From: Methylobacterium sp. SyP6R
Lineage (GTDB): Bacteria > Pseudomonadota > Alphaproteobacteria > Rhizobiales > Beijerinckiaceae
DNA: 64,000 nucleotides
Direction: 5' to 3'
Assembly (NCBI RefSeq): GCF_019216885.1
Contig: NZ_JAAQRC020000001.1
Location: forward strand, 4,839,501 to 4,903,500
Part shown: piece by piece, positions 42,947 through 54,421 of the stretch
Layout of the letters: every line of letters starts with the position of its first letter
Position numbering within the stretch: position 1 is the first letter of the stretch
Notes under the pieces: generated by a model
Seen by the model: only the letters and a program-made list of their open reading frames with translations
What the model was told of the DNA's origin: nothing
Database searches by the model: none
Program-made: the position numbers and the translations under genes

Positions 42947-44158
42947 TCAGGTCTGGCCCGGCCGCAGCTGGTAGAAGATGTGGCGGCCGATCACGTCCAT
43001 TTTTCGTAGGCGGCGCGACCAGCGCGGCTTCACGTAGTCGGCATGGTAATGCGTCGCCCCACCGACATCGGCGAGGTAGGTGCGGCCCTCGACCACCGCG
43101 TGGGCGATCCGGGTCGCGGTCTGCCAGGAGGAATCGTCGGTGATGCGCAGCGACTTGCCCTCGCAGGCGAAGGAGAACTGGCAGCCCATGTAGCGGTGGC
43201 GGTTCTGGTACACGACACCGCAGATATTGGCAGGATACAGGCCGCTCTTGGCGCGGTTGAGCACCACCTGGGCGACGGCGGCCTGGCCCTGCTCGGGCTC
43301 GCCGCGGGCCTCGAAATACACGGCCTCGGCGAGGCAGCGCTGCTCCTTCTCGGCATTCTCCGGCGTGATCAGGTCGGCGTAGCGGCGCCGGTCATCGTCG
43401 CTCGGCGGGACCTCCGGATTGATGCGGGCGGCGGTCGTGACGGCGGATTTCGCGTCGCGGTCCAGGCGCGGCGAGATCTGGCCGCCGGCCGCGATCTCGA
43501 CCGGCGTCGCGTCGGCAGGCGCCGGCGTGGTCGAGGACAGGGCGACGGCGCGGGGCACCGCCGGGGTGCTGCCGCCCTGGCCTGCCTCGCGTGCTTTGGG
43601 AACCCGGGCCTTGCCGGCAGCGGTCTGCCCACCGGCCGCGGCGCCGCGGGTCGGCGCCGAGGCGCCGGCCGCAGGCGAACTGGCGCCGGCCTCGCCGGCA
43701 TCGGGTTCGGGCAGGGGCACGAAGCCTTCCTGCGGCTCCAGTTCCGGGTTCCAGGTCGCGGAGCCCGGCGTGAAGGTCGAGGCGACGCTCGGACGGTCGC
43801 TGCCGAGCCAGCCGGCCGCCAGGGAGGCCGATGGGGCGGCACCGGTCACCCGGGCCGGCACCAGGGCGTCGCCCTTGCGCGCGCGCTCCGCCAGGGGCCG
43901 GGTGCGGGCATCCACCTTCAGGTCCGGGCGCAGGGGCTCGGTGTCGAGGACGACGCGCAACGGCCCGGTGAGGCTCAGGGATGAGAGGCTGACCGGCGTG
44001 ATCAGGCCGCGTTCCGGCAACGGCGGCATGCCGCGCGGCACGAGGCGGGCCACCGCGCTCGATCCTAGCGATGCTTCGTAGCCGGCGGACGCCGTGAACG
44101 AGACCAGGACGCCGAGGCCGACGGCCCAGGGCGCGACGGCCGCGGCGAGCCAGCGCAT
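42947..44158 (-). CDS. Cell wall hydrolase, SleB/CwlJ family
   Basis: The 403-residue product has a membrane anchor at about residues 3-22 (MRWLAAAVAPWAVGLGVLV), a long Pro/Ala-rich periplasmic linker, and a C-terminal Hydrolase_2 domain from about 275. The catalytic glutamate is in CLAEAVYFEARGEPEQG, with GCQFSFACEG and THYHADYVKPRW further on. Such enzymes cut peptidoglycan; in non-spore formers they remodel the wall during growth. I chose the ATG at 44158; the frame is open to 44359, but that part is Arg-rich noise and would hide the membrane anchor. The ribosome site is weak. Confidence 0.88.
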   Translation of the reverse strand: MRWLAAAVAPWAVGLGVLVSFTASAGYEASLGSSAVARLVPRGMPPLPERGLITPVSLSSLSLTGPLRVVLDTEPLRPDLKVDARTRPLAERARKGDALVPARVTGAAPSASLAAGWLGSDRPSVASTFTPGSATWNPELEPQEGFVPLPEPDAGEAGASSPAAGASAPTRGAAAGGQTAAGKARVPKAREAGQGGSTPAVPRAVALSSTTPAPADATPVEIAAGGQISPRLDRDAKSAVTTAARINPEVPPSDDDRRRYADLITPENAEKEQRCLAEAVYFEARGEPEQGQAAVAQVVLNRAKSGLYPANICGVVYQNRHRYMGCQFSFACEGKSLRITDDSSWQTATRIAHAVVEGRTYLADVGGATHYHADYVKPRWSRRLRKMDVIGRHIFYQLRPGQT

Positions 44159-44303
44159 CCCCTTCGCCCGTCGCACCTGCCGTCTGCGCAGGTCACGCCT
44201 GCGCAAGTACCGCCTGCCCACAGCCCCGTCCCCACTCCGCAAACCGGCCCGCGCGGGACCGACACCTCGACACGGAGTGTTACGGGGTATGGTTGAGCGT
44301 TGG

Positions 44304-46040
44304 TTAAGCCGACGCCGGAGAACGCAACCGTCCGGCGAGATCGGCGGCCCGCGCCGCATAGACCACGGGCAGCTCCGCCCGCACGCCCCTGACCGCCACG
44401 GTCTCGACCCGCAACCCGTCGAGGGCGATGCCTGCGCGGTGCGCGGCTTCCGCGGAGGCGACGAGCTGCACGTCGGCGGCCTTGGCGAGGGATTCGAGCC
44501 GGCTCGCCAGATTCACCGCCGGGCCGATCACCGACATGCCGCGGCTCTCGCCGTAGCCGAGGCGGCCGAGCACCAGGGGGCCGGCATGCAGGCCCATCGC
44601 CATCCGGAGTGCCGCCGGCAGCTCGGCGGCGAGGCGCCGGTTGAGGTCCGTCACCGCCCGGTCGACCGTGCCGGCGGCCGTGAAGGCGGCCCGGCAGGCG
44701 GGGCCGATCCCGTCCGGATGGGTGAACAGGGCGAGCAGCCCGTCGCCGGCATAGCCGCCGATCCAGCCCCCCGCCGCCTCGATCTCGCGGCCGGCCGCCT
44801 CGAAGAAGTGGTTGAGGATGAACACCACGTCGAAGGGCAGCTTGCGCTCGGAGAGCGGCGTGAAGCCGCGGATGTCGATGAACAGGATCGCCACCTCGCG
44901 CTCGATCCCGGCAACGTCCGTATTGGTGAGGTGCTCGCCCGCGGAATCGCGGCGCGGGTCGAGGATGCGCACGAGCGCCACGTCGCCGCCGGGCCGGGCC
45001 TGGCAGGCGAGGCGCACGTTGCCCGGCGCGCCGATCGCCCTGAGCGCCGCCGCCTCCTGGGGGCCGGGGGCCGACAGGCTCTCCTCGCCGGCGACCACCA
45101 GCACCCGGCAGGTCGAGCAGCGCCCGCGCCCGCCGCAGACCGAGACATGTGGCACCCGGTTCGCCCGGCTGATCTCGAGGAGCGTCGGTCCTTCCAGGCT
45201 CCTCACGGTCGGGCCGCCGACATAGGTGACGCTGAAGCGCCGCGCCCGCAGGGTCGCGGCGGCCCGGATCAGCACCATCCCGAGAGCGACGGCGACGGCG
45301 GCGTAGATCGCCCCGGTGACGGTGTCGGCCCAGGCGGCGACCGCCGAATCGACCGACGGCACCGGCCAGCGGGCGGCGAGGTCCGGCGCATCGAAGCGGC
45401 GCGCCAGCACCATGTCCCGCTCCATCAGGCGCCCCTGCGTGACGATGCCGGCGAGCGCCGCCGCGGGCAGGCCGAAGGCCGGCACGGCCAAGAGCGGCGC
45501 CATCCGCCGGTAGAGCGGCGACAGGCGCAGCCAGGCATGCAGGCCGAGGCACCCATGCAGCCAGACGACGAGCAGCAGGGCGGTCTGGAAGCCCATGCCG
45601 TCGGGCCAGATGCGGGCGATCACGTAGGCGTAGCTGGTCCGCGTACCGTCCACCAGGTTGGCGATCCGGGTCCCGAGGACGTGCGGCACCAGCAGGAACG
45701 GGATCGCGAAACCGAGCAGCGTCTGCAACGCCTCCCAGGGCGGCATCCTGAGCGTGCGGCGCTCGGCGAGCCGCACCAGGGAGAAGGTGACGTGGGCGAG
45801 CAGCGCGAGCCCGAGGATCAGGCTGCCGGGCAGCGAGCGCGTGACCGCGACCCGCCAGCGGGCCGCCTCCATCATCGTCTCGAGGCCGACGAGGCCCAGC
45901 GCGTGGTTGGCGAAATGGGTGCCTGCGAAGGCGAACAGGATCAGGCCCGAGACCAGCCGCAGGCGCTGCGCGAGCGAGCCGCGCCACAGGCGGGCGCCGG
46001 CCTCCGGGGCCGGGCCGACGGCGGCCTGCGGGTCGCGCAT
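44304..46040 (-). CDS. CyaC-like redox-sensing class III cyclase
   Basis: The 578-residue product joins three parts. Residues of about 25-260 form six membrane helices resembling the haem-b anchor of succinate dehydrogenase, with candidate ligands His42, His46, His83, His120, His162 and His168. Residues of about 268-365 are a plant-type ferredoxin with Cys302, Cys308, Cys311 and Cys346. Residues of about 383-560 are a class III cyclase with metal-binding Asp389 (FIDIRGFT) and Asp433 (AGDGLLALF). Sinorhizobium meliloti CyaC, of this architecture, makes cAMP and is tuned by quinone redox state. It should link respiration to cAMP. It is divergent in function from its neighbour and probably alone in its unit. 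Confidence 0.92.
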   Translation of the reverse strand: MRDPQAAVGPAPEAGARLWRGSLAQRLRLVSGLILFAFAGTHFANHALGLVGLETMMEAARWRVAVTRSLPGSLILGLALLAHVTFSLVRLAERRTLRMPPWEALQTLLGFAIPFLLVPHVLGTRIANLVDGTRTSYAYVIARIWPDGMGFQTALLLVVWLHGCLGLHAWLRLSPLYRRMAPLLAVPAFGLPAAALAGIVTQGRLMERDMVLARRFDAPDLAARWPVPSVDSAVAAWADTVTGAIYAAVAVALGMVLIRAAATLRARRFSVTYVGGPTVRSLEGPTLLEISRANRVPHVSVCGGRGRCSTCRVLVVAGEESLSAPGPQEAAALRAIGAPGNVRLACQARPGGDVALVRILDPRRDSAGEHLTNTDVAGIEREVAILFIDIRGFTPLSERKLPFDVVFILNHFFEAAGREIEAAGGWIGGYAGDGLLALFTHPDGIGPACRAAFTAAGTVDRAVTDLNRRLAAELPAALRMAMGLHAGPLVLGRLGYGESRGMSVIGPAVNLASRLESLAKAADVQLVASAEAAHRAGIALDGLRVETVAVRGVRAELPVVYAARAADLAGRLRSPASA

Positions 46041-46057
46041 GGGGGTTTACTCTTTCC

Positions 46058-46258
46058 TGCCGCGGGTTTCCCCTCTCCCCGCGGGCGGGGAGAGGGCTGC
46101 GTCCCCGTTCAGGGGATGCAGCGAGCCCGAAGGGCGAGGGTGAGGGGGTGTTTCCGGAGGAGCCTCATTCGGCACCTCCCCCTCACCCTCGGCTGACGCC
46201 TCGCTCCGTCGACCATGAAGTCGCCGGAGCCCTCTCCCCGCCCGCGGGGAGAGGAGAA
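46058..46258. repeat. Palindromic element family A, copy 4 (shorter)
   Basis: CCCTCTCCCCGCGGGCGGGGAGAGG at the left (46070-46093 region) pairs with its mirror near 46231-46253. The interior has the shared GCGAGGGTGAGGGGG and CCCCCTCACCCTCG blocks. The terminal CAGGGCTGTCCGGGG repeats of the other copies are not evident, so the ends may have been lost. It fills the gap between the cyclase and pyruvate phosphate dikinase genes. Confidence 0.8.
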
Positions 46259-46299
46259 TGCGCACAGCCCGAAGTGGGACGCTTCGGGCCGCGCATCGA

Positions 46300-48978
<2,679 letters not shown>

Positions 48979-49397
48979 GTCACTTCCGGCCATATCACTC
49001 GTCCGTTCGTAGCGGCTGCCGCCTGACGTTCCCGCCGGGTTGAACCATTCCCCGCCCCAACGCAAGCTGAACGGCAGGGCCGTCCAAAAGTCTTAAAGGC
49101 AGGTATCTTGGGGGGCGGGGGCGCCCTGGGCCCGGCCACTGCACGACATGTAGCGCCAGAAAGGCTGGCGGCCACGGTTTCCGGCGGGGGTTCAGCCTCT
49201 GCGCGCTCGGCGCGAGGCACTCCTACCCGCGACCTCATCCTGAGGTGTTAGTCGATCGAAGATTGACTGACCTCGAAGGAGGGCTCCAGGGATCGCGGAG
49301 ACTCCTGGAGCCCTCCTTCGAGGCTCGTTTCACTCGCACCTCAGGATGAGGTCGCGGGTGGGGAGGAACGAGCAGGCGGCGCTTCCCTAGCGACCGC
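48979..49397. other. Intergenic region with nested inverted repeats
   Basis: No gene is supported in these 419 bases. The left part would contain the ppdK promoter. The right half is the family B repeat described separately. Confidence 0.5.
49225..49360. repeat. Nested inverted repeat, family B
   Basis: The outer arms ACCCGCGACCTCATCCTGAGGTG (49225-49247) and its mirror (49337-49360) are shared with the hairpin at 34.5 kb. Inside are 20-base perfect arms at 49271-49290 and 49304-49323 (CCTCGAAGGAGGGCTCCAGG), separated by 13 bases. It lies between ppdK and the 3' end of lolD. Confidence 0.88.
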
Positions 49398-50099
49398 TCA
49401 GGCAAGCTGAACGATCAGCCCGTTCTGGATCGTCACCCGCCGGTCCATCCGGGAGGCCAACTCCAGGTTGTGGGTGGCGATCAGCGCCGCGACGCCCGAG
49501 GCCCGCACCAGCGAGACCAGGATCGCGAAGACGTGGCCGGCGGTCTGCGGATCGAGGTTGCCGGTCGGCTCGTCGGCCAGCAGCAGCCGCGGGCCGTTGG
49601 CAAGCGCCCGGGCGATGGCGACGCGCTGCTGCTCGCCGCCCGACAGCTCCGCCGGGCGGTGGCTCAGGCGCTCCTTGAGGCCGAGGAACGACAACAGCTC
49701 GCCGGCGCGCGAGCGGGCTTCCCGGGCCGACAGGCCGCGGATGAGCTGCGGCAGGACCACGTTCTCCAGCGCCGAGAATTCCGGCAGTAGGTGATGCGAC
49801 TGATAGACGAAGCCCATCTCCTCGCGCCGCATCCGGGTGCGGGCGGCATCGTCCATCCGGGCGCTCGGCTGGCCGCCGATATAGACCTCGCCGCCGTCGG
49901 GCCGCTCCAGAAGGCCGGCGACGTGGAGCAGGGTCGACTTGCCGGTGCCGGAGGGCGCGACCAGCGCCACGATCTCGCCGGGCCAGATCGCGAGATCCGC
50001 ACCGCGCAGAATCTCGAGATGGCCGGTGCCTTGGGTGTAGCGCCGCTCGACCTGGGCGAGGAAGAGCGCCGGGACCGGCTGCTGCGGGGACTCGTCCAT
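49398..50099 (-). CDS. lolD: Lipoprotein-releasing ABC transporter ATPase
   Basis: The 233-residue ATPase has the P-loop [11 protein letters not shown], the LolD/MacB-type signature [15 protein letters not shown] and Walker [13 protein letters not shown]. With LolC/E it extracts outer-membrane lipoproteins from the inner membrane. The position right after a lolC gene supports the specific name. It starts 112 bases after the lolC stop. Confidence 0.95.
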   Translation of the reverse strand: MDESPQQPVPALFLAQVERRYTQGTGHLEILRGADLAIWPGEIVALVAPSGTGKSTLLHVAGLLERPDGGEVYIGGQPSARMDDAARTRMRREEMGFVYQSHHLLPEFSALENVVLPQLIRGLSAREARSRAGELLSFLGLKERLSHRPAELSGGEQQRVAIARALANGPRLLLADEPTGNLDPQTAGHVFAILVSLVRASGVAALIATHNLELASRMDRRVTIQNGLIVQLA

Positions 50100-50211
50100 C
50101 GGCGTCAGGCGCCCCTCGCGGTGGGGCGCGGGGGGAGAATCGGAGAATAGACGGGTCGCGGCATCCGGTGGGTACTCGGGAACAGGATCGGGGGGCGAGG
50201 GCCGGAAAGGC

Positions 50212-51522
50212 TCAGCCGTAGCGCAGGGCCTGCACCGGGTCGAGCCGGGCGGCGCGCCAGGACGGGTACAGCGTGGCGAGGAGCGACAGCACCATCGACA
50301 TCGCCACCACCGCCACGACCTCGCTCGCATTGGTCTCGGACGGGATCTCGGACAGGAACCGCACCGTCGGATCCCAGGCGCCGGGAAACAGCGTGCGCTG
50401 GATCACCGTGAGGTTGGCCGAGAAGACGAGCCCGAGGACGAAGCCGGCGAGCGTGCCGAGGATGCCGATCGAGGCGCCGGTGATGAGGAACACCCGCATG
50501 ATCGCGCCCCGTGTCGCCCCCATGGTGCGCAGGATCGCGATGTCGCTCGACTTGTCCTTCACCAGCATGATCAGGCCCGACACGATGTTGAGCGCCGCCA
50601 CCAGCACGATCAGCGTGAGGATGATGAACATCACGTTGCGCTCCACCTCGAGGGCGGAGAAGAAGGTGCGGTTGCGCTGGCGCCAGTCGGTGATCAGCAC
50701 CGGGCGTTCGGCGGCGAGTTCCAGCTCTCCCCGCGCCTCGCCGACAGAATCGGCGTTGTCGAGGAAGATCTCGATCACCGAGACGTCGCCGTCGCGGTTG
50801 AAGAAGGCCTGCGCTTCCGAGAGCGGCATGTACACGAAGGTGCCGTCGAACTCGGACATGCCGACCTCGAACACCGCCGCGACGTTGTAGCTCTTGATCC
50901 GCGGCGCGGTGCCGAACGGCGTGGTGGCGCCCTTCGGGGTGGCCAGCGTGATCGTGTCCCCGGCCTGGAGCCCCAGGGACTCGGCGAGCCTCTTGCCGAT
51001 CGCGACGCCGCCGCCGGTGTCGAAATTCTCCAGCGTGCCGCCCCGGATGGTGCCCGCGACCGACGGGATCTTCTTCAGGTCGTCGGCGCGCACGCCGCGC
51101 ACCAGCACGCCTGAGCCGCCGAATTGCGACGAGGCGAAGGCCTGGCCCTCGACCATCGGCAGGGCGAGGTGGACGCCCGCCACCTTGCCGAGCCGGTCGG
51201 ACAGGTCGGCGAAGTCGGTCAGCGGCCGGTCGATCGGGGCGACGAAGATGTGGCCGTTGATGCCGACGATCTTGCTCAACAGCTCCTTGCGGAAGCCGTT
51301 CATCACCGAGAGCACGATGATGAGGGTGGCCACGCCCAGCATGATCCCGAGGAACGAGAACAGGGCGATGACCGAGACGAAGCCTTCTTTGCGCCGGGTG
51401 CGCAGGTACCGCCCGGCGATCGTCCATTCGAAGGGCGCGAATGGCAGGGTGGCGCCCCCGCCGCGTCCCGCGAACAGGGCGCCGACCTTCGGGATGCGGT
51501 CGCGGATCGCGGCGAGGGGCAT
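50212..51522 (-). CDS. lolC: Lipoprotein-releasing ABC transporter permease
   Basis: The 436-residue permease has one N-terminal helix ([21 protein letters not shown]), a large periplasmic domain (about 75-290) and three C-terminal helices ending in [18 protein letters not shown]. Alphaproteobacteria usually encode a single hybrid LolC/E that forms a homodimer with LolD. It starts 4 bases after the proS stop, so the genes are probably co-transcribed. Confidence 0.93.
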   Translation of the reverse strand: MPLAAIRDRIPKVGALFAGRGGGATLPFAPFEWTIAGRYLRTRRKEGFVSVIALFSFLGIMLGVATLIIVLSVMNGFRKELLSKIVGINGHIFVAPIDRPLTDFADLSDRLGKVAGVHLALPMVEGQAFASSQFGGSGVLVRGVRADDLKKIPSVAGTIRGGTLENFDTGGGVAIGKRLAESLGLQAGDTITLATPKGATTPFGTAPRIKSYNVAAVFEVGMSEFDGTFVYMPLSEAQAFFNRDGDVSVIEIFLDNADSVGEARGELELAAERPVLITDWRQRNRTFFSALEVERNVMFIILTLIVLVAALNIVSGLIMLVKDKSSDIAILRTMGATRGAIMRVFLITGASIGILGTLAGFVLGLVFSANLTVIQRTLFPGAWDPTVRFLSEIPSETNASEVVAVVAMSMVLSLLATLYPSWRAARLDPVQALRYG

Positions 51523-51526
51523 CGGC

Positions 51527-52861
51527 TCAAGACGCCCGGTTCTGGCGGAGATAGGCCGGGACGGCGTCGGGGGCCACGGTCTCGCGGGCGCCGGTGGCGC
51601 GGCGCTTCACCTCGACCTTGCCCTCGGCAAGCCCCTTCGGCCCGACGATGACCTGCCAGGGCAGGCCGATCAGGTCGGCGGTGGCGAACTTTCCGCCCGG
51701 GCGCTCGTCGCGATCGTCGTACAGAACCGTGAGGCCGGCGGCCTCCAACTCGCCCTGGAGCTTGGCGCAGGCGGCATCGGTCGCCGCATCCCCGACCTTG
51801 AGGTTGAGGAGCGCGACGTCGAAGGGCGCCACCGCATCCGGCCACACGATGCCGGATTCGTCGTGGCCCGCCTCGATGATCGCCGCCACCAGCCGGCTCG
51901 GGCCGATGCCGTAGGAGCCCATATGAACCGGGCGCTCCTGCCCGTCCGGCCCCGTCACCTTCGCGCCCATCGGCTCCGAGTACTTGGTGCCGAAATAGAA
52001 GATGTGGCCGACCTCGATGCCGCGGGCGGCCATCTGCTCCGGCGCCGGCACCTGCCCGAAGGCGTCCGCGTCGTGCATCTCGGAGGTGGCGGCGTAGCGC
52101 GAGGTCCAGTGGTCGACCGTGGCCTGGAGAGCCGCGACGTCGTCGAAGTCGGTCGCCGCCTCCGGGGTGGCGAAGTCGAGATAGGCGCGGTCGCAGAAGA
52201 CCTCGCTCTCGCCGGTCTGGGCCAGGATGATGAATTCGTGGGACAGGTCGCCGCCGATCGGCCCGGTCTCGGCCCGCATCGGGATCGCCTTCAGGCCGAG
52301 CCGCGCGAAGGTGCGCAGGTAGGCGACGAACATCTTGTTGTAGGAATGCCGCGCGCTCGCCTGGTCGAGGTCGAACGAGTAGGCATCCTTCATCAGGAAT
52401 TCGCGCGAGCGCATCGTGCCGAAGCGCGGCCGCACCTCGTCGCGGAACTTCCACTGGATGTGGTAGAGGTTCTTCGGCAGGTCCTTGTAGGAGCGCACCG
52501 CCGAGCGGAAGATCGCGGTGATCATCTCCTCGTTGGTCGGCCCGAACAGCATGTCGCGCTCGTGCCGGTCCTTGATGCGCAGCATCTCCTTGCCGTACGC
52601 GTCGTAACGGCCGGATTCGCGCCACAGGTCGGCCGACTGGATCGTCGGCATCAGGAGCTCGATCGCGCCGGAGCGGTCCTGCTCGGCCCGGATGATGTCG
52701 GCCACCCGGTTCAGCACCCGCAGGCCCAGCGGCAGCCAGGCGTAGATGCCGGCAGATTCCTGGCGGATCATGCCGGCGCGCAGCATCAGCCGATGCGAGA
52801 CGATCTCCGCTTCCTTGGGCGTCTCGCGCAGGATGGGCAGGAAGTAGCGGCTGAGACGCAT
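51527..52861 (-). CDS. proS: Prolyl-tRNA synthetase (short alphaproteobacterial type)
   Basis: The 444-residue class II enzyme charges tRNA-Pro. Motif 1 is near [20 protein letters not shown], motif 2 in [26 protein letters not shown] and motif 3 in [11 protein letters not shown]. The editing domain of E. coli ProS is absent between motifs 2 and 3, as normal in this group. The ATG at 52861 follows AAGG by 6 bases; the longer frame to 53068 is not supported. Confidence 0.96.
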   Translation of the reverse strand: MRLSRYFLPILRETPKEAEIVSHRLMLRAGMIRQESAGIYAWLPLGLRVLNRVADIIRAEQDRSGAIELLMPTIQSADLWRESGRYDAYGKEMLRIKDRHERDMLFGPTNEEMITAIFRSAVRSYKDLPKNLYHIQWKFRDEVRPRFGTMRSREFLMKDAYSFDLDQASARHSYNKMFVAYLRTFARLGLKAIPMRAETGPIGGDLSHEFIILAQTGESEVFCDRAYLDFATPEAATDFDDVAALQATVDHWTSRYAATSEMHDADAFGQVPAPEQMAARGIEVGHIFYFGTKYSEPMGAKVTGPDGQERPVHMGSYGIGPSRLVAAIIEAGHDESGIVWPDAVAPFDVALLNLKVGDAATDAACAKLQGELEAAGLTVLYDDRDERPGGKFATADLIGLPWQVIVGPKGLAEGKVEVKRRATGARETVAPDAVPAYLRQNRAS

Positions 52862-53102
52862 GTCGGACCTTGGCGTGGCAGGCGGGTGGCGTGTCGCGGG
52901 GCGAAGCCCCGCCCGAGGGTCTCTCCCCGGGGAACGCCCTTTTGCACGCTTCCGGCGCCGTTCGCAAAACATGAAACGCGGGCCCGAGCGCCGAACCCAT
53001 GCGCCGACCGACCCTCCGCTTCCCGCGTCCGGCGCGGGGCGTAGGAGAAAAATGCGCCGGCCATGCAAAAAAACGCATCAACCTGCTGGAAGGCAGGTGA
53101 CA

Positions 53103-53231
53103 ATGCGAATTCTTATTCCTATAAGCGGCATCGCGATGATGCGCAGGCAGGCCGAACGGCGCCGCGCAAGGTCCGAGTCTCGGGAGGAAAAGCCAGCTTC
53201 AACGCCCATAAGGGTGAATAACAGAGCATAG
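53103..53231 (+). CDS. Possible 42-residue basic peptide
   Basis: MRILIPISGIAMMRRQAERR is followed by an Arg/Glu-rich helix and TPIRVNNRA. The start follows AAGGCAGGTGACA, giving an AGGTGA-like site. The codons for the first few residues (ATT, CTT, CCT, ATA) are unlike the neighbours, while the rest is normal. The frame ends 30 bases before a strong terminator on the same strand, so an independent transcript is likely, but the RNA itself could be the product. No homologue is known to me. Confidence 0.4.
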   Translation: MRILIPISGIAMMRRQAERRRARSESREEKPASTPIRVNNRA

Positions 53232-53260
53232 GCTGGCGAAAACATTCAGAAAGCTTACAA

Positions 53261-53286
53261 GCAAGGCTTCCGAGCCTTGCTTTTTT
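53261..53286 (+). terminator. Rho-independent terminator of the orphan transcript
   Basis: GCAAGGCT-TCCG-AGCCTTGC followed by six T. The stem is perfect. The opposite strand lacks a T run, so it acts only rightward, against the direction of proS and DUF1467. Confidence 0.9.
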
Positions 53287-53355
53287 ATTTTGAGCGTCGA
53301 CGTCTCGAGTTTCAGTCTCCCGGGAGTCGATCGCGACCTTGTCGGTCGCGATCCG

Positions 53356-53694
53356 TTACAGCCCGGCGAGCGGGAAGGCCGCGACCGCCAGGATGAACAC
53401 CACGTCGGAGACCAGCGTGGTCCACACCGCCTTGCGGCGCATCTGCGGCTTGTGCGGCGCGCCGAGATCCTGGCCCGGCACGACCACCTCGGTGCCGTCG
53501 GACGCGGCCCGGAACGGCAGCACCCCGAACAGCGCGATCCACCACACCACGAAGTAGAGGGCGCCCGCCCCGAAGCCGCTGAGGCGAAAGCCCCAGATCG
53601 CCAGCGCCAGCACCGGCAGCATCAGCCCGATGCAGACCGCGAGGGTGCGGGGAATCGTGGCCGTGGCGCGGTCGAGGAGGGCGTCCACGCTCAC
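53356..53694 (-). CDS. DUF1467 family membrane protein (112 aa)
   Basis: Two or three membrane helices (LAVCIGLMLPVLALAIWGF, ALYFVVWWIALFGVLPF, and the C-terminal LVSDVVFILAVAAFPLA) flank the family motif [24 protein letters not shown]. The family is alphaproteobacterial and of unknown function. The GTG start overlaps the mce stop in GTGA, so it is translated with the epimerase. Confidence 0.88.
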   Translation of the reverse strand: MSVDALLDRATATIPRTLAVCIGLMLPVLALAIWGFRLSGFGAGALYFVVWWIALFGVLPFRAASDGTEVVVPGQDLGAPHKPQMRRKAVWTTLVSDVVFILAVAAFPLAGL

Positions 53695-54095
53695 GCCTGC
53701 TCCAGCTCGACCAACGTCCCGAGGAAGTCCTTCGGGTGCAGGAACAGCACCGGCTTGCCATGGGCGCCGATGCGCGGCTCGCCCGAGCCGAGGATGCGCG
53801 CGCCCTGCGCCTTCAGCTTGTCGCGCGCCGCCAGGATGTCGTCGACCTCGTAGCAGACGTGATGGATGCCGCCGCCCGGGTTGCGCTCCAGGAACGCGTT
53901 GATCGGCGAATCGGCACCCAGCGGCTCCAGTAGCTCGATCTTGCTGTTGGGCAATTCGACGAAGATCACCGTCACGCCGTGCTCCGGCTGCGGCAGCGGC
54001 GCCGACAGGGTCGCCCCGAGGGTGTCGCGATACACCTTCGCCGAGGCGTCGAGATCCTTCACCGCGATGGCGACGTGGTTGAGCCTGCCGATCAT
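53691..54095 (-). CDS. mce: Methylmalonyl-CoA epimerase
   Basis: The 134-residue glyoxalase-fold enzyme converts (S)- to (R)-methylmalonyl-CoA for the mutase step to succinyl-CoA. RLNHVAIAVKDLDAS, GIHHVCYEVDDI and GTLVELEQA hold the metal ligands (His in LNHVA, His in HHVCY, Glu in LVELE). In Methylobacterium it belongs to the ethylmalonyl-CoA pathway of C1 and C2 assimilation. The start is ATG at 54095. Confidence 0.94.
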   Translation of the reverse strand: MIGRLNHVAIAVKDLDASAKVYRDTLGATLSAPLPQPEHGVTVIFVELPNSKIELLEPLGADSPINAFLERNPGGGIHHVCYEVDDILAARDKLKAQGARILGSGEPRIGAHGKPVLFLHPKDFLGTLVELEQA

Positions 54096-54421
54096 GGGGG
54101 TGTTCCTCCGATGGTCCGTGGGTGGTTTGTCGATTTTAGGGCGTGGCGCGGGGTGGCGCTACGACATCGCCCTGTCCTCGCACGCCAACGGCTACCGCTT
54201 GAAGCGCGGATACCCCCTCCCCCCTCTGCGGGGGAGGGTGCCCCACGGAGTGGGGCGGGAGAGGGGAACCACGCTTCCTGATATGGCGGACCTGTTCTGA
54301 AGGGCGCCTTCTGGATCAGCGTCGCGCTGCCCCTCTCCCGGCTCACTGCGTTCGCCACCCTCCCCCGCAGAGGGGGGAGGGTTCGGGCGCTTTACTCGGC
54401 CGCGTCAGAGGACGACGGCCC
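54096..54421. repeat. Inverted pair of G/C-rich repeats, family C
   Basis: The gap between mce and the RNase J gene contains two copies, facing each other, of a block like CCCCTCCCCCCTCTGCGGGGGAGGGTG followed by a GGGAGAGGGG-ending segment (54213-54267 and mirror 54329-54384). The middle contains CGGAGTGGGG-type sequence in the left copy only. No gene is supported here. Confidence 0.75.

Larger units (their letters stand above)
52862..53355. other. Gap holding an orphan rightward transcript
   Basis: These 494 bases separate proS from the DUF1467 gene, in a cluster otherwise packed tightly. They contain a possible small coding frame (53103-53231) and a strong rightward terminator (53261-53286). 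The proS promoter should also be near 52870-53000. Confidence 0.6.

Noticed and set aside
42781..43143. 120-codon plus-strand frame
   Set aside because: It runs antisense through the terminator and the wall hydrolase C-terminus without any support.
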